DNA from: Prorocentrum cordatum
Taxonomy: Eukaryota > Sar > Dinophyceae > Prorocentrales > Prorocentraceae
Direction: 5' to 3'
Assembly: GCA_963575745.1 (NCBI GenBank)
Contig: CAUYUJ010003072.1
Coordinates: forward strand, 1-64,000
Length of the DNA stretch: 64,000 nt
The notes below the pieces were generated by a model, which saw nothing but the letters and a program-made list of their open reading frames with translations, was not told where the DNA came from and made no database searches. Positions within the stretch are counted from its first letter, which is position 1, and the number at the start of each line of letters is the position of its first letter. Positions 34,936-46,140 of the stretch are shown here, piece by piece. The position numbers and the translations under genes were made by a program.

Positions 34936-35409
34936 AGGTCAGTGGGGAGGGGTAAGGGGAGGGGTAAACCCCTCCCCGAAGGGGAAGAAGGGGGTTGGCA
35001 GAGGAAGCTCCCTAGACCACCTACGCCCTAAAGGGCTGGTGGGATTATCATGGTATGTCAAGGTTTCGTCCAGCTGCGCCCAAAAAAACGTCGCGACCCT
35101 TGCCCGTCTGCCACGCCTCCGACAGCCTCTGAGGATCCCGCGTGAGTGGTTTCTTCTCGACAGCGCCTGCAATCCCGTCTTGCATCTCCAGCATGTAGTC
35201 CAGCAACAGCAGGAGAGGTAGATGACCCCTCGGCTTCCCATCAGGGATGAGTTGTAGCCATCGCCCGTGGTAGTAATCCCACCAGCCCTTTAGGGCGTAG
35301 GTGGTCTAGGGAGTTTCCTCTGCCAACCCCCTTCTTCCCCTTCGGGGAGGGGTTTACCCCTCCCCTTACCCCTCCCCACTGACCTGGACGGGGCCGGTCG
35401 CGAGGTGTC

Positions 35410-36415
35410 AGAGCGTCCAAGATGGCCCAAGACAGCTCCAAGAGCGAACAGGCGAGAAAACACAAAACATTGATTTTACCTAGGTTTTGGAAGGATTTTG
35501 GCATCTTGGGGGGGTCCAAGAGGCGACTCGAGGCACTCTGGAGGGGCGGGGCTAATAAGGAAACCCCCCTTCTTTGATAGATCTCCTCCAAGATGGCCCA
35601 AAGAGCGCCCCGAAGGCTCCCAAGAGCGCCCCAAGAGCGCCTCAAGAGGGCCCCAAGAGACCCCAAGAGGCCCCCAAGAAGCCTCCAAGACGTTGCCAAG
35701 AGACCCCCAAGAGGCCCCAAGAGAGTCCAAGATGACCCAAGACGGCTCCAAGAGCGAAAAGGCGAGAAAACACAAAACATTGATTTTACCTAGGTTTTGG
35801 AAGGATTTTGGCCTCTTGGGGGGGTCCAAGAGGCGACTCGAGGCACTCTGGAGGGCCGGGGCTAATAAGCACCCCCCCCTTCTTTGATAGATCTTCTCCA
35901 AGATGGCCCAAAGAGCGCCTCGAAGGCTCCCAAGAGCGCCCCAAGAGCGCCTCAAGAGGGCCCCAAGAGACCCCAAGAGGCGTCCAAGAAGCCTCCAAGA
36001 CGTTGCCAAGAGACCCCCAAGAGGCCCCAAGAGAGTCCAAGATGACCCAAGACGGCTCCAAGAGCGAAAAGGCGAGAAAGCAACAAACATTGATTTTACC
36101 TAGGTTTTGGAAGGATTTTGGCCTCTTGGGGCGCCCAAGAGGCGACTCGAGGCACTCTAGAGGGGCAGCGCTAATTGGGGACCCCCCCTTCTTTGATAGA
36201 TCTCCTCCAAGATGGCCCCAAGAGCGCTTCGAAGGCTCCCAAGAGCGCCCCAAGAGCGCCCCAAGAGAGCCCCACGAGAGGCCCCAAGGCCTCCAAGAGG
36301 CCCCCAAGAGACCCCCAAGAGGCCACAAGAGGCCCCCCGAGATACGCAAGAGGCCCCCCCAACCGCCAAGAGGCCCCAAAGCACGAGGCCCAAGAGGCCC
36401 CCAAACTCGCCATTG
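35410..36415 (-). repeat. CTTGGGG-rich 310-bp tandem units, right arm
   Basis: Reverse-complement counterpart of the left-arm units in three copies about 310 bases apart, each with CATTGATTTTACCTAGGT and CTTTGATAGATC markers. Confidence 0.88.
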
Positions 36416-36750
36416 TCCTCCTCCTCCTCCTCTTTTTCTTCCTGCTCCCTCCTCCCCCTCCCCCTCCTCCTCCTTCTCCTCCTCCTCCTCCTCCTTTTCC
36501 TTTTCCTCCTTCTCGTCCTCCTCGTCCTCGCAGTCCTCCATCTCCTCCTCCTTATCTTCCTCCTCCTCCTCCTCCTCCTGCTCCTCCTCTTCCTCCTCCT
36601 ACTCCGACGACGACGGCTCCTCCTACATCCTCCCCCTCTTGGGGTATATGGCGGCTCACCCCGCCCTTTGTTCTTCTGCATGCTCCCCGCTTCCCTCATA
36701 ACGGGACTCATTTCTGGACGGGCTGGTGGGGATACGCGAAGCGTCTAGAA

Positions 36751-37351
36751 TTCACCTTGCACCCGAGGACGTCCCCCAACGCGGCCTCTGGGATGAACCA
36801 GCGATCGATCGTAGATCCCGTCCCGTTGGCACCATAGACGGTAGGGCCACCTCGCGATACCAAGTACTAGGTGAGCATAAAGATCTTGTGTAACACAACT
36901 GCTCCGCCAAATCGCCTGATATAGTATGTCGTGCTCTGTGGTGCTCGTCAGCATGCTCCTCAGACACAGGAACTCAGTCGCTGCGCTCGCCGAAACAACT
37001 GTTCACATCAACGCCCACTGCCAGCAACGATCGAAGTCGCGTGCCCTCAACGATGGCGTCGGTCCACTGATGCGCCGCTCTCACCGCCGCTTCGTAGACA
37101 ACGATATTCTTGCCCGTGGCCCCCGTCGGAGGTGGATATCCAACAGTCAGCGTCACGTCGAACTTGCCACTCTTCACTCGCACCGCTCCAGCTCTGCCCT
37201 GGATGGCCTCCAGGGGCGTCAAGATGTCCACCACGTCTTTGGATCGAAATTGTCGTCCGAATATGACCGTGCAGCCCTCATAACGATTGATCCAGGCCGA
37301 CGCGGCCCAACCGAAATGAAAAGCAGAGTACCCACCGCCCAACCTCTCCAC
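36751..37351 (-). pseudogene. LINE endonuclease-domain fragment
   Basis: The minus strand reads YSAFHFGWAASAWINRYEGC, then GRAGAVRVKSGKFDVTLTVGYPPP and LLAVGVDVNSCFGERSD, the order of segments seen in the endonuclease/exonuclease/phosphatase-type domain of LINEs (strand, then the GD-x-N-like VDVNS catalytic segment). A stop near 36974 and a frame change follow, and another frame carries ANGTGSTIDRWFIPEAALGD right up to the palindrome edge. No RT follows in this direction because the palindrome starts at 36750. LINE endonucleases nick target DNA to prime reverse transcription. Confidence 0.5.
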
Positions 37352-37640
37352 TTGGTACCGTCGTCCTGCCTAGCTCCTGATACGAACGCCTGGGGGCAGC
37401 ACTGCGTCAGCGCCGAACTCGTGCGCCACCTCCCGGCAGCGGCCCGCGGAAATCAACGACAGCGGGTTGAACAAGAACAATCAGAGGGGCCCCAGAGCCC
37501 GCATGCTCCAGCCATGCGCCGCGTGTCCTCGAGACGGCTGCACCCTGCTGGGCGCCTCGAGGGGAGGTGCGCGCCCGTGAAGGAAGGTCGGACGAGCGCT
37601 CCCTCTGTCGCTGCTGGGATGCGGTCTGGGCCCAGGTGCG
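37352..37640. other. Unrecognised stretch
   Basis: Unique sequence between the endonuclease fragment and the GAT array; no supported gene. Confidence 0.4.
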
Positions 37641-38037
37641 CTTGATGCTGCTGGTGACGATGATCACGATGCTGTTGATGCTGATGAGGATGATGCTGAT
37701 AATGAGGATGGTTCTGCTGCTGCTGCTGCTGCTGCTGGTGGTAGCATGATGATGACGATGCCGGCGATGATGATGATGAGAAGGATGTTGCCAGTGATCA
37801 CGAGCATGATGCCTGTGATGATAACGATGCTGCTGTTGCTGATGATAATGCCAATGATGATGGCGCTGGTGATGATGATGCTTGTGGTGATGATGATGAT
37901 GCTGCTGATGATGATGATGATGATGATGCCGTGGCGATGATGCTTATGCTTCTGCTGGTGATGCTGATGCTGAAGATGATGCTGCTGATGATGATGATTA
38001 TGCTGCTGTTGCTGTTGGCGATGATGATGATGATGCT

Positions 38038-38068
<31 letters not shown>

Positions 38069-38105
38069 ATGATGATGAGGCGGGTGCGGCGATGATGTTG
38101 ATGAC
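37641..38105 (+). repeat. GAT/GCTGATG cryptic trinucleotide array
   Basis: A second GAT-rich array with many GCT interruptions, like the one at 29.2-29.7 kb. Open frames on both strands are artefacts. Confidence 0.88.
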
Positions 38106-38143
38106 GGTGCTGGGGTTGATACGAAACTGTGACATGAACACAA

Positions 38144-38283
38144 ACTTTCAGAGGTCCACGCGGATTGTTTGGATCGGCGCTGGAACCCACGCGTGGCACG
38201 CGGAACGCGCCAAGAGCGGCGCCAGAAGCGCCGCCAGGGGGGCCCAGCACCGATCCAAGAAATCCGCGCGGGGCTCCGAAAGT
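38144..38283. mobile_element. Short TIR element, 140 bp
   Basis: Begins ACTTTCAGAGGTCCACGCGG and ends CCGCGCGGGGCTCCGAAAGT; the inverted ends extend about 45 bases with mismatches (CGCGGATT-TTGGATCGG on the left, its complement on the right). CAA flanks both sides (38141-38143, 38284-38286), a possible 3-bp target duplication. It encodes no protein. Confidence 0.65.
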
Positions 38284-38332
38284 CAATGTTTCTGCTGCTG
38301 AAATCTTCATCGAGGGAAGTGGGGAGGGATGA

Positions 38333-38503
38333 TCGGCGGTGGACAAACCTCCCTTTAGTAAACCTCCCCTTAATGAAAACGGCCTGGGACCGAAACCGAC
38401 GGGCCTGGACCCGCAAAAATGACGGCCGCGACGCCCTCTCGCGAACCGAAAACGGCCAATTCACTAATCGACGTGTCAGGGTAGGAGGTCTGTCCAACCC
38501 CGA
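38333..38503. mobile_element. MITE family 2 (TCGGGG ends), copy A, 171 bp
   Basis: Left end TCGGCGGTGGACAAACC and right end GGTCTGTCCAACCCCGA are inverted repeats. It is flanked by a perfect 5-bp duplication GATGA (38328-38332 and 38504-38508). The interior matches copy B at 53019-53190, including CCGAAAACGG[C/A]CAATTCAC and TAATCGACGTGTCA. It encodes no protein. Confidence 0.88.
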
Positions 38504-38629
38504 GATGAGCACGAGGAGCAGGGCGCCCCCCCCCCTCCTCGCGGACACCGAGAAGGCCAGCGAAACATGATCGGAGCCCGCCATGCTCATCACGGGCCGC
38601 GGCGCCGGCCTCTGGGAGGACATGGGGAA

Positions 38630-38915
38630 AGGCGGAGGAGGAGGAAGAGGAGGAGGAGGAGGAGGAGGAGGCGGAGGAGGAGGACGAGGCGGACGAGGAG
38701 GAGGAGCAGGAGGAGCAGGAGGAGAAGGGGAGGAGGAGAAGGGGAGGAGGAGGAGGAGGGGAGGAGGAGGAGTAGGAGGAAAAGGAGGAGGAGGAGGAGC
38801 AGGAGGAGGAGAGGGGGTGGAGGAGGAGGACGAGGAGTAGGAGGAGGAAGAGGAGAAGAATGAGGAGGAGGAGGGGGAGCAAGAGGACGAGGAGGAGGAA
38901 GAGGAGGAGGAGGAG
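38630..38915 (+). repeat. (GGA)n polypurine array
   Basis: GGA triplets with GGC, GAC and GCA interruptions for about 285 bases. Confidence 0.92.
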
Positions 38916-38960
38916 TCGACGGCTGCATGCAGATAAAGGGTCGCTGGCATCCACAACCTG

Positions 38961-40901
38961 ATGTCGCATATCCCTGCGGACCGACGCCAAGAAGGACACC
39001 ACATGTTGGGAAAGCTGAGGGCATCATACTACGACACCCACGAAGACAACTACGAGCTAAACTGGCTCGCAACGCGCATCCCCACGAGCACCATAATTCC
39101 TTTCCACACCAACGCTAAGATCGTGAGACATGAAACGGCCAAGACGTGAACAACCTACGCCGGTCAACCCAAAGACAAACAACAAGGCAATTGCCGCCAA
39201 TCCGGCGCACCAGGCACCCCACAAGGCCTAGCCCCCATCACCGAACAACCCGCCACCTCATTTTTCCCGCCAGACTACCCGAGCTGGAACCCGCAGAAGC
39301 TCGACGAGGCAATCCGACGCACAGGAGTTCCATAGCAGCCAACCATCAACCGCCACTACCCAGACCATGGATCGCCTACATAGTACGAGGGCAAAGACTG
39401 CGTCTGGACTCACCAAGTGTACCACTACAACCTGGACACCAGGGAAGCGACGTGGACAGACCCAGGCAACGCACTCCCTACAAGCAGGCTGGAAAATGGC
39501 TCTATCATCCGACAACGTGGGATGCTTCTAGTACGACACGAACTACAACATCATCCAGTACTCGCCGATGGCCATCCCAACCAGGACGCAGCCGCCGCCG
39601 CCACCGACACCTCCCACGCCTCCGAAGCAGCGGTCGCCATCACCTCAGGCTCGGTCCTTTCATTATCTGTAAAACCACCGCCGACCACACCACGAAAGAA
39701 CGAGACCAACCAGGCGGCAGTCGCGACCCAAACCACGACGAATTGGGCCGCAATTGCCCCGAAAGCTAACGACAACGAAACCATGCGCACCCGAGACACG
39801 ACGATCGAGTTCGCAAAACGACCCCCATCTCCACCACGGCGAGGCATGACAACGAGGCTGAACACCAAAGACCGCATGCACGACATTATCGAGCGCCTGA
39901 CCGTCATGACCAGCAACGACCCATACGAGCGCGAGCACGCGATGTCCAAGATACACACCCACGAGGTGATCCCCGACCACTACGACGAAATCCTCGACCT
40001 GGTCGACACAACAGAGGCCGACAGGGATGCAACAACCAACGACCTCCGCATCGAATACGACCAGGCCAACAGCTACCGCGTGTCGTACGAGCTGCGGGAC
40101 GCACACCCTTTCCAAATTAATCAGCGACACAGGGACCTGGCAAACTACGCCAACCACTACTTGGCTAAACATGCTGACCGACCCGAAGCGCCGCAGCCAC
40201 GATGACATGCCTGATTAAGCAGAGGTGCTTCAGCATAAGATACAATTCCTCACGGGCATCAAGGTATCTATACAACGCAACCCCACGTGCACGCCGACAC
40301 CATTCCTCGTCATTGACATACAGAAGGAATCGCAATCGAGGCACTGGTCAAGATGGCCGAGGTCATCAACAACCATACCCCCTTGCCCGAAGGCGGATCA
40401 CAGAACCAGCAGTCCCGACAACCGACACCAGACCCACCGACTGTATACGCCCTGCTGCCGCCTACTGAGCCGCACATCGGGACCGCACCACCCCAACTTG
40501 GACACCTGGACCAACGGTCGTCGATTGCAGGACCGAGTGCAGTGGAGCAGACCAACAGCGCCAACTTGGTGCAGCCCAAGTAGACCACGACCTCGACGGG
40601 CGGCATAACTATTGCGAGCAGCACCGCTGACCACCAAACACCACACCAGATGCAGCAGCACGCTATCGGCGACACCAGCACGGCTGCTTCGTCTCGCAAA
40701 TGGATCACGGACCACAGCACCGAGGGCGACGTCTCTCACACCAGCGAGCGCAAGCAAGCAACGACACCGCCCTCAGGCGGACCTCCCAGCATCATCCGCC
40801 ACGGCAACCAGCAGGAGACGGACAAGAAAGCTTTCCCACTCTACGGCCCCGACCCGTGGGTGGAAACCATGGCCGACCTACGCAGACGCCGTCAAAGCTG
40901 A
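38961..40901 (+). pseudogene. Decayed ORF with WW-domain-like motif, possibly ORF1 of a retroelement
   Basis: One + frame (starting MSHIPADRRQEGHHMLGKLR) stays coherent to 40901 apart from stops near 39147, 39332, 40203 and 40581 and a local frame disturbance near 40205-40340. At about 39400-39450 it reads DCVWTHQVYHYNLDTREATW followed by TDPG, matching the second half of a WW domain (aromatic cluster, T-x-E-x-TW-x-x-P). Other features are a Pro-rich linker, an acidic helical region (DRMHDIIERLTVMTSNDPYE, about 39870-39930) and a C-terminal DPWVETMADLRRRR. WW domains bind Pro-rich peptides. No enzymatic domain is visible, so a retroelement ORF1 or a broken host gene are both possible. Confidence 0.45.
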
Positions 40902-42059
40902 CCAGCCTGACCAGCACGACCCACCTACGGCGAATCAGGAGACTCCCCCCTGATCGCCCACAACACGAGGCAATCCTCGAGCTTGGACCAGCCTAGCGGC
41001 GGCCAATCAATGCGCCACTATCTCATACCCTACAGTTGCTTCGTTGCAGACATGACAGTCAACTGCTCCACACCCACTCCCATCTGTACACTATCGTTTA
41101 ACCGACACGTGCGCACTCGCCCTAAAGACGGAATCAGCAAAGCTGGTGGTATGGGAGTCTATCTTCTCCTGGCATATCTACAGCGTGAACATCAGTGGCG
41201 ACTACGATCAGCGTGGACCCCCACGGGGCTTTCTCACCCACTCGAGCTCAGACCATGACTACAAGAAGCGCGTGGGTCCCCGAGGGGCTTTCTCACCCCC
41301 GGCGTATGAGGGCTCCACCGGCCTCCACTCCCTACTGGCTCACCTTCTTGCAGCCCCGACTCCCCCCAACCGCTGCCATTTAACCCCCACTTTTTCCCCC
41401 CTCTTGTGGTTGGGTATGGGCCGGCCAAGTATGTGGGCGGGACGTGGATAGGACTCACCGCAGGCCGTCCTGGCAAGGGCCAGGGCGGCCGCGGCCGCCA
41501 CCAGGGCAGCTGCAATAAGGGCATCCGCTCAACTCCCTCTCAACTTCTGCCGCCAAGACGCTACCTCCGCCTACAGGCGTAGCGGCTCACACTGCGACAC
41601 TGGCACCTTCACTCGTCCCAGCCGCATGCCAACCGTCCAGGGGATGGGGTTTACGAGTTATCAAGGGGGTTGGTGGGTCGGGAGTACAACGCACACACAG
41701 CGTGCCGCCGCCACGGATGGCAGAAACCACCCCCAAGCACGGTGGAATCCTCCCAAGCGGCCACCTCTCCCGTGATCTGGGTACCCTACTCCTGCCTCGG
41801 CAGGGGAGGGCACCATTCATGGGGATGGTGGCCGTTTCGAGGGCTTCCTATGTGCAGGGGGCGAGGCCTTTCTGTCATCCCCCTTGGCGAGTCTGGCCGC
41901 CACCACTCTCTGCGAGAGTCGGAGGTTCGGCCACCGCCTGGAGGGCACAAACCTCTCTCCCGCTCGGTGGACCCCCCCCCAGGCGTCCCCAAGGCCACTG
42001 TGCTGGGAGCCCTACGCCTGTTTTTCGGGCGAGGGAACCCGCCGTTGACCCCGGGGACG
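40902..42059. other. Unrecognised stretch with a 59-bp direct repeat
   Basis: GGGGCTTTCTCACCC starts at about 41225 and again at 41284, each preceded by a GCGTGG[A/G]-CCCC-like word, giving two 59-bp copies. The remainder is GC-rich without a supported gene. Confidence 0.55.
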
Positions 42060-42160
42060 AGGGGGAGGGGGATGAGGAGGAGGAAGAGGAGGAGGAGGAG
42101 GAGGAGGAGGAGGAGGAGGAGGAGGAGGAGGAGGAGGAGGAGGAGGAGGAGGAGGACTAT
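42060..42160 (+). repeat. (GGA)n polypurine array
   Basis: About 100 bases of almost pure GGA. Confidence 0.92.
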
Positions 42161-43004
42161 GAGCTGAGGGAGAGGCCCTCGTGCCCCCCCCTGCCAGCGA
42201 GTGGGGAGGCGCCGCCACCGCCGCACACTGCTGCGCCGCCACCCCACCGCCGCCAGCCTCCTACCTCTGGCCCGTAAGGCCACTCTTCAACCTTCCTCAC
42301 CGGTGCGCAGTCTCCCTCGCCGCGCTTCTAACGCACGCCTCGCCCCCTTGGCCCTCCTCCTCCTTCGCTTGCACCCCTACCGCCTCACTGACTGCAGATG
42401 GCACGCTTGACCACCTTTGTCTATTAGGGCACCTCTACGGAAGGGGGACCATGGGCACCCTGCAGAGCGCTGGCCCAACAAGGCCGGGCGACTCGCAGGA
42501 GGAGGGGCCCGGCTCAGCCACAAGAAGAAACAGCCCTGAGGCCCTCATACCGCTTTTTGTTGTCGCCACGCAACCACACTGTTCACGCCGATGCCGGCAG
42601 CCTCCCCCCCATTCCTCCCCACTATCGAGGTTATACTTGCTCCTCTCCTTTCTTCTTCCCTCCTGCGTGCGGGACCTTAGGCTGGTACCAGTCCGCGGCG
42701 CACCTGCTCCTGCACATCCACTTCGGCACCGCCTGCACCCCTGGGCTTCGCCCACTCTGGCCGCCTGAGGCCCCGCCTTCCTGTGCCCTGTTTCCCTAAT
42801 TAAAGCTGTGCGTAGCCCGCCTAGCTTTGAGCGGAAGAGGTTCACTCTCGCCCCGCAGATCGAAAAACTGTGTGCGGGACCTCAGTCCCTAATACTCTCG
42901 ATTTTGTTATACTCCCCCAGGGGGGCACGACCCGGCCTCCCCGGGAGAAGCGGCAGCGTTCGACAACCTTCATTGCCATCAGCGTCTCAGCGCCTCAGCG
43001 TCTC
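42161..43004. other. Unrecognised stretch
   Basis: GC-rich unique sequence between two GGA arrays; no supported gene. Confidence 0.4.
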
Positions 43005-43130
43005 AGGAGGAGGACGAGGAGGAGGAGGAGGGGGAGGAGGAGGAGGAGGAGGCGGAGGAGGAGGAGGAGGAGGGGGAGGAGGAGGCGGAGGAGGAGGAGG
43101 GGGGGGAGGGGGAGGGGGAGGGGCAGGAGA
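43005..43130 (+). repeat. (GGA)n polypurine array next to the LINE 3' end
   Basis: GGA triplets pass into GGGGGA words. The array lies just beyond the 3' end of the minus-strand LINE. Confidence 0.9.
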
Positions 43131-43175
43131 AGGAGTCTCTGGAGTCTCTGCCAGATCGCGTAGCGATGTGGATAA

Positions 43176-44800
43176 TTATACCTCCGCCACCCCACTTGGG
43201 GTGTTGTGAGCTCTGGTGGCCTTCTCAGCTCGACTGAGGGCCTTCGGCCAGAGCCCCTTGGAAATACGCTTGAGGTATTCCTGCCCCGAGGGGGTGAGCC
43301 TACCGCAGGATTCCCCGAGTTTCCCGAGAACCAACTGAGCGTAAGCTCCACACCAGACACATAACCACAAATTCAGCCCAGCGTGGAACCGAGAACGGTG
43401 GCTACTGTGCACGACCCCCCCCGCGACATGGACCGACTTCCCCTGAGGGGCCTCCTTATAAGTGCCGTCTATGTTGAGAAGCTCAAACCATTCCGAAAGG
43501 AGCCAACGAGACCTCGAAGCTTTGCTGGAGGAGCAACAGCACCTAGTACAATGGGAGCCAGTGGGGTCGACAGAGTGCTGGGACCCAAAGAGAGCACAAG
43601 AACGAGGGGCAGGCGGTCGGTCGGCCTTAGCCGCCTGCCTCTTAGGGCGTTGCCCCCTCTGACACTGAAGCTCCTGCCTCTGGGCCTCGAGGGTGTCGAG
43701 TGCCGTGCGAAGTAACCTCATGCGGACCTGACAAGCCTTTTGTTCAGCCAGCGCTACCCGCTGGCGGTGTTCAGGTGAAACCCGTGCCTCACTGGCGGCA
43801 ATACCAGCAAGAGCGTCTGCAACACAATTGCCCGCCGCCAAAGACGAAGCAATCCTCCCTTGGATGATGTCCTGTGGTTCGGCGTGAGAAGGTATCCAGA
43901 TAACTGTGATCGTCCCAGTACGCTGCGCTGTCGCCTTCTTCAATCTCAGCCAGAGGTCAGCGCCGCTGCCTGTAGGTTCCTGGGCCTTGCCGTGATGGAA
44001 ATTGATATAGCAGGCTTCATTGCCGGTGAAAAAGACGAGGTCCTGGTCTGTAACCTCCACCGTCGCGACGAGAGCGAGGAGCTCGCCTCTGGGCGCCATC
44101 TGATGGGGACCTGGTAACGGCACCCAGAAAGCAGCACTCATCTCCATGTCGTTGTCCTCGAGGCTGGAAAATATGGCAGCTCCGACACCCACCCTCCGAA
44201 TATGTGGGTTGTTGGTGTCCTGGCCGCCGCTTGCATCACCGAAAGCGTAAAGTGTCGTACCAGCGTGGGCTCGTAGACATTGTGGGAAGAAATGCTCGAA
44301 ACCATGGCAGGACCACTGTTCGTGTTGTGGCGGTTGTGGTACTGCCGTCCATGCTGCTGGCATTAGTCCCCTAGTCCAGAAACGCTCGTACATGTCTCGC
44401 TGGGCGTAGGCCTCTGGTAGTAAATAGTTGGTGCCCTGAAGGATGGGATTGTCCTGATTGCCTTCGCATTCCCAGGCGCGGTGGAAGTCATCCTCATTGG
44501 CCAGGCCGCACCTGGGGCACTTGGCGTCAACGTCTCGCATCTTTGTCTCCTGAAATACTCGCTGTCGTGTCCACATGGCGCCCGTAGCAATGGCGAGCAT
44601 CAATTTGGCCAACCTTCCTCCCTGTGGCATGCGCTCTAAGTAGGTGAGCAGCTTGCGGTAGGACCTGTTGTCCACACCATGCTGTAGGCCCTCGCCTCCA
44701 TGGTGCTTGCTCGCACAAGTCCACAGTTGGTGGCAGATGCTGGTGTCGATGTCAAGTAGGAGCTGATGTGGAATGTCGGCGTCGGGGAAACCTGAGAGCT
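43176..44800 (-). pseudogene. LINE zinc motif, RNase H and C-terminal region
   Basis: From about 44.8 kb one frame reads DIDTSICHQLWTCASKHHGG and then SYRKLLTYLERMPQGG. A zinc motif C-x2-C-x8-H-x4-C (CPRCGLANEDDFHRAWEC) is followed by an RNase H domain: YAFGDASGG (Asp), APRGELLALVATV (Glu), a third site reading FFTGNEA where TD is usual, and NCVADALAGIAA (Asp). The third catalytic Asp thus appears replaced. The C-terminus (about 180 residues) has no recognised domain and contains Cys clusters. Confidence 0.75.
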
Positions 44801-44808
44801 CAGTAACG

Positions 44809-46140
44809 TCAAATCACCCATGAGTCCCCGCTGGGACCTGCTGTCTGAGGCGTGTGCCATTGAGTCGGTCGTGCTGGGTCCCACCCCATCTGCATGAGGT
44901 AGTGGATGATGGTGGCTTGTGGGCCACGTATGTGTCGGACACGCTGAGCTGCTGGGGTGCGTTTGAAATGCTCGACGATCGTTGCCCACGTGCTGTTGAT
45001 GGCATGGTGGAGCTGCTGGTTGGAAGTCCACGCCGTGAGCCAGGCAACGACGGATTCACGCGGCAATTTTCGTGCTGGGCCCCGTTCTGCAGCCTTGAAG
45101 TCGAGAAGAGTAGTCAAACACCGTCCTCGGAGCCGTGGTCCGACCGCGTCTCCCAGACGCCGTCTGCAAGTAGTCATGGCCGTTCCAAATGTGCCGTAGA
45201 ATTGGTGGGCATAGTTGGCTGCTGCGAGCCCGCCCTGAATGGCCAGGCGGGGTGTAACGGGATATCGCTTGGTGACTCGGGCTACCCTGACGATCTTGGC
45301 ATGCATGTTGCGGTGCCGTAGACGTCGTTGGGTGGTGGTAGCGCGCGCCTGCCTGGTGCCGCAGCTGAGGTCGGCCCCCAGGTATGCGGCCTGCGCGCGT
45401 GGTTGGATGGGGTACCCCTTCATGCGCATGGCCTTGGCTATGTACTTGGCGTCCTGGATGCGTGTGCATACTATGGCGCTCTTCTTGGCGATGCTGAGGC
45501 CGTAGTCCTGGAGCGCCATGCAGGTGTCGGTGAGAACGTGAACCATGTCGACGCGCAGGGCGCGTCGGCTGGCCTGCATGCGCTGCGACAGGTCGTCGAC
45601 CCATATGCGGTGACGTGCCTGAGGATGGCACGCTGTGACATGGAGCAAGGCCTTGTAAGTCATGATCTTGGCGAAACGAGTGCCCGACCGCAGCCCTTGC
45701 ACCACTGAGCGCGCGGGTTGGATGGCATCGGCGTAGGCGCCGCTCTGCATGAGCGTGCGAGGTGCCGTGCACTGCAAAACCTCTAAGCCCAAGATCTCGG
45801 GCGGGAAATTGAGCTCTAGGGCCTCGTCAATGAGGGTGGTCCAATGTATTGAGTCGTAGAACTGCGAAACGTCGAGGAGGCCGTGAGCCTGCGCGGTGCC
45901 GAGCTTGGCGGCCACCTCCTCGTGGAGGCTGCGCTCGTAGGCCTCGCGGAACGCAGAGTTCCCCTTGGCGATGGCATCCCAGTGGGCGAAATACTCCCTG
46001 TTCCAGGCCTGTACGTAGGGTTCCCTGACGAGGGACCAGAGCCGAGCGATGATGGTCATGATGCCGAGTGCCCTGTCCCCGCTATCCTTCTTGGCCTTCA
46101 TGACGCCGATTGCGTGAAGGAGTTGGTGTGATGGGGCCAC
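44809..46140 (-). pseudogene. LINE reverse transcriptase
   Basis: A 443-codon frame. It begins within the RT (LLHAIGVMKAKKDSGDRALG), has the first catalytic block HGLLDVSQFYDSIHWTTLID near residue 90, a QG turn (SVVQGLRSGTRFAKI) and the catalytic WVDDLSQ near residue 183 (Trp where YADD or FADD is usual). The thumb follows (PIQPRAQAAYLGADLSCG). LINE RTs copy element RNA at a nicked target. The N-terminal part of the domain lies upstream in another frame, so the gene is split. Confidence 0.8.

Larger units (their letters stand above)
33848..36750. repeat. 2.9-kb imperfect palindrome (large inverted repeat)
   Basis: Left arm 33848-35047 and right arm 35274-36750 are reverse complements around a 226-bp spacer. 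Outer ends share ATTCTAGACGCTTCGCGTAT; inner ends share CTACGCCCTAAAGGGCTGG. Both arms contain a GGA/TCC block and 310-320-bp tandem units carrying the marker GATCTATCAAAG (on + at 34418 and 34738). The right arm carries the reverse marker three times (about 35575, 35885, 36197), so it has one more unit. Substitutions between arms, few near the centre, argue against a simple assembly mirror. Confidence 0.93.
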
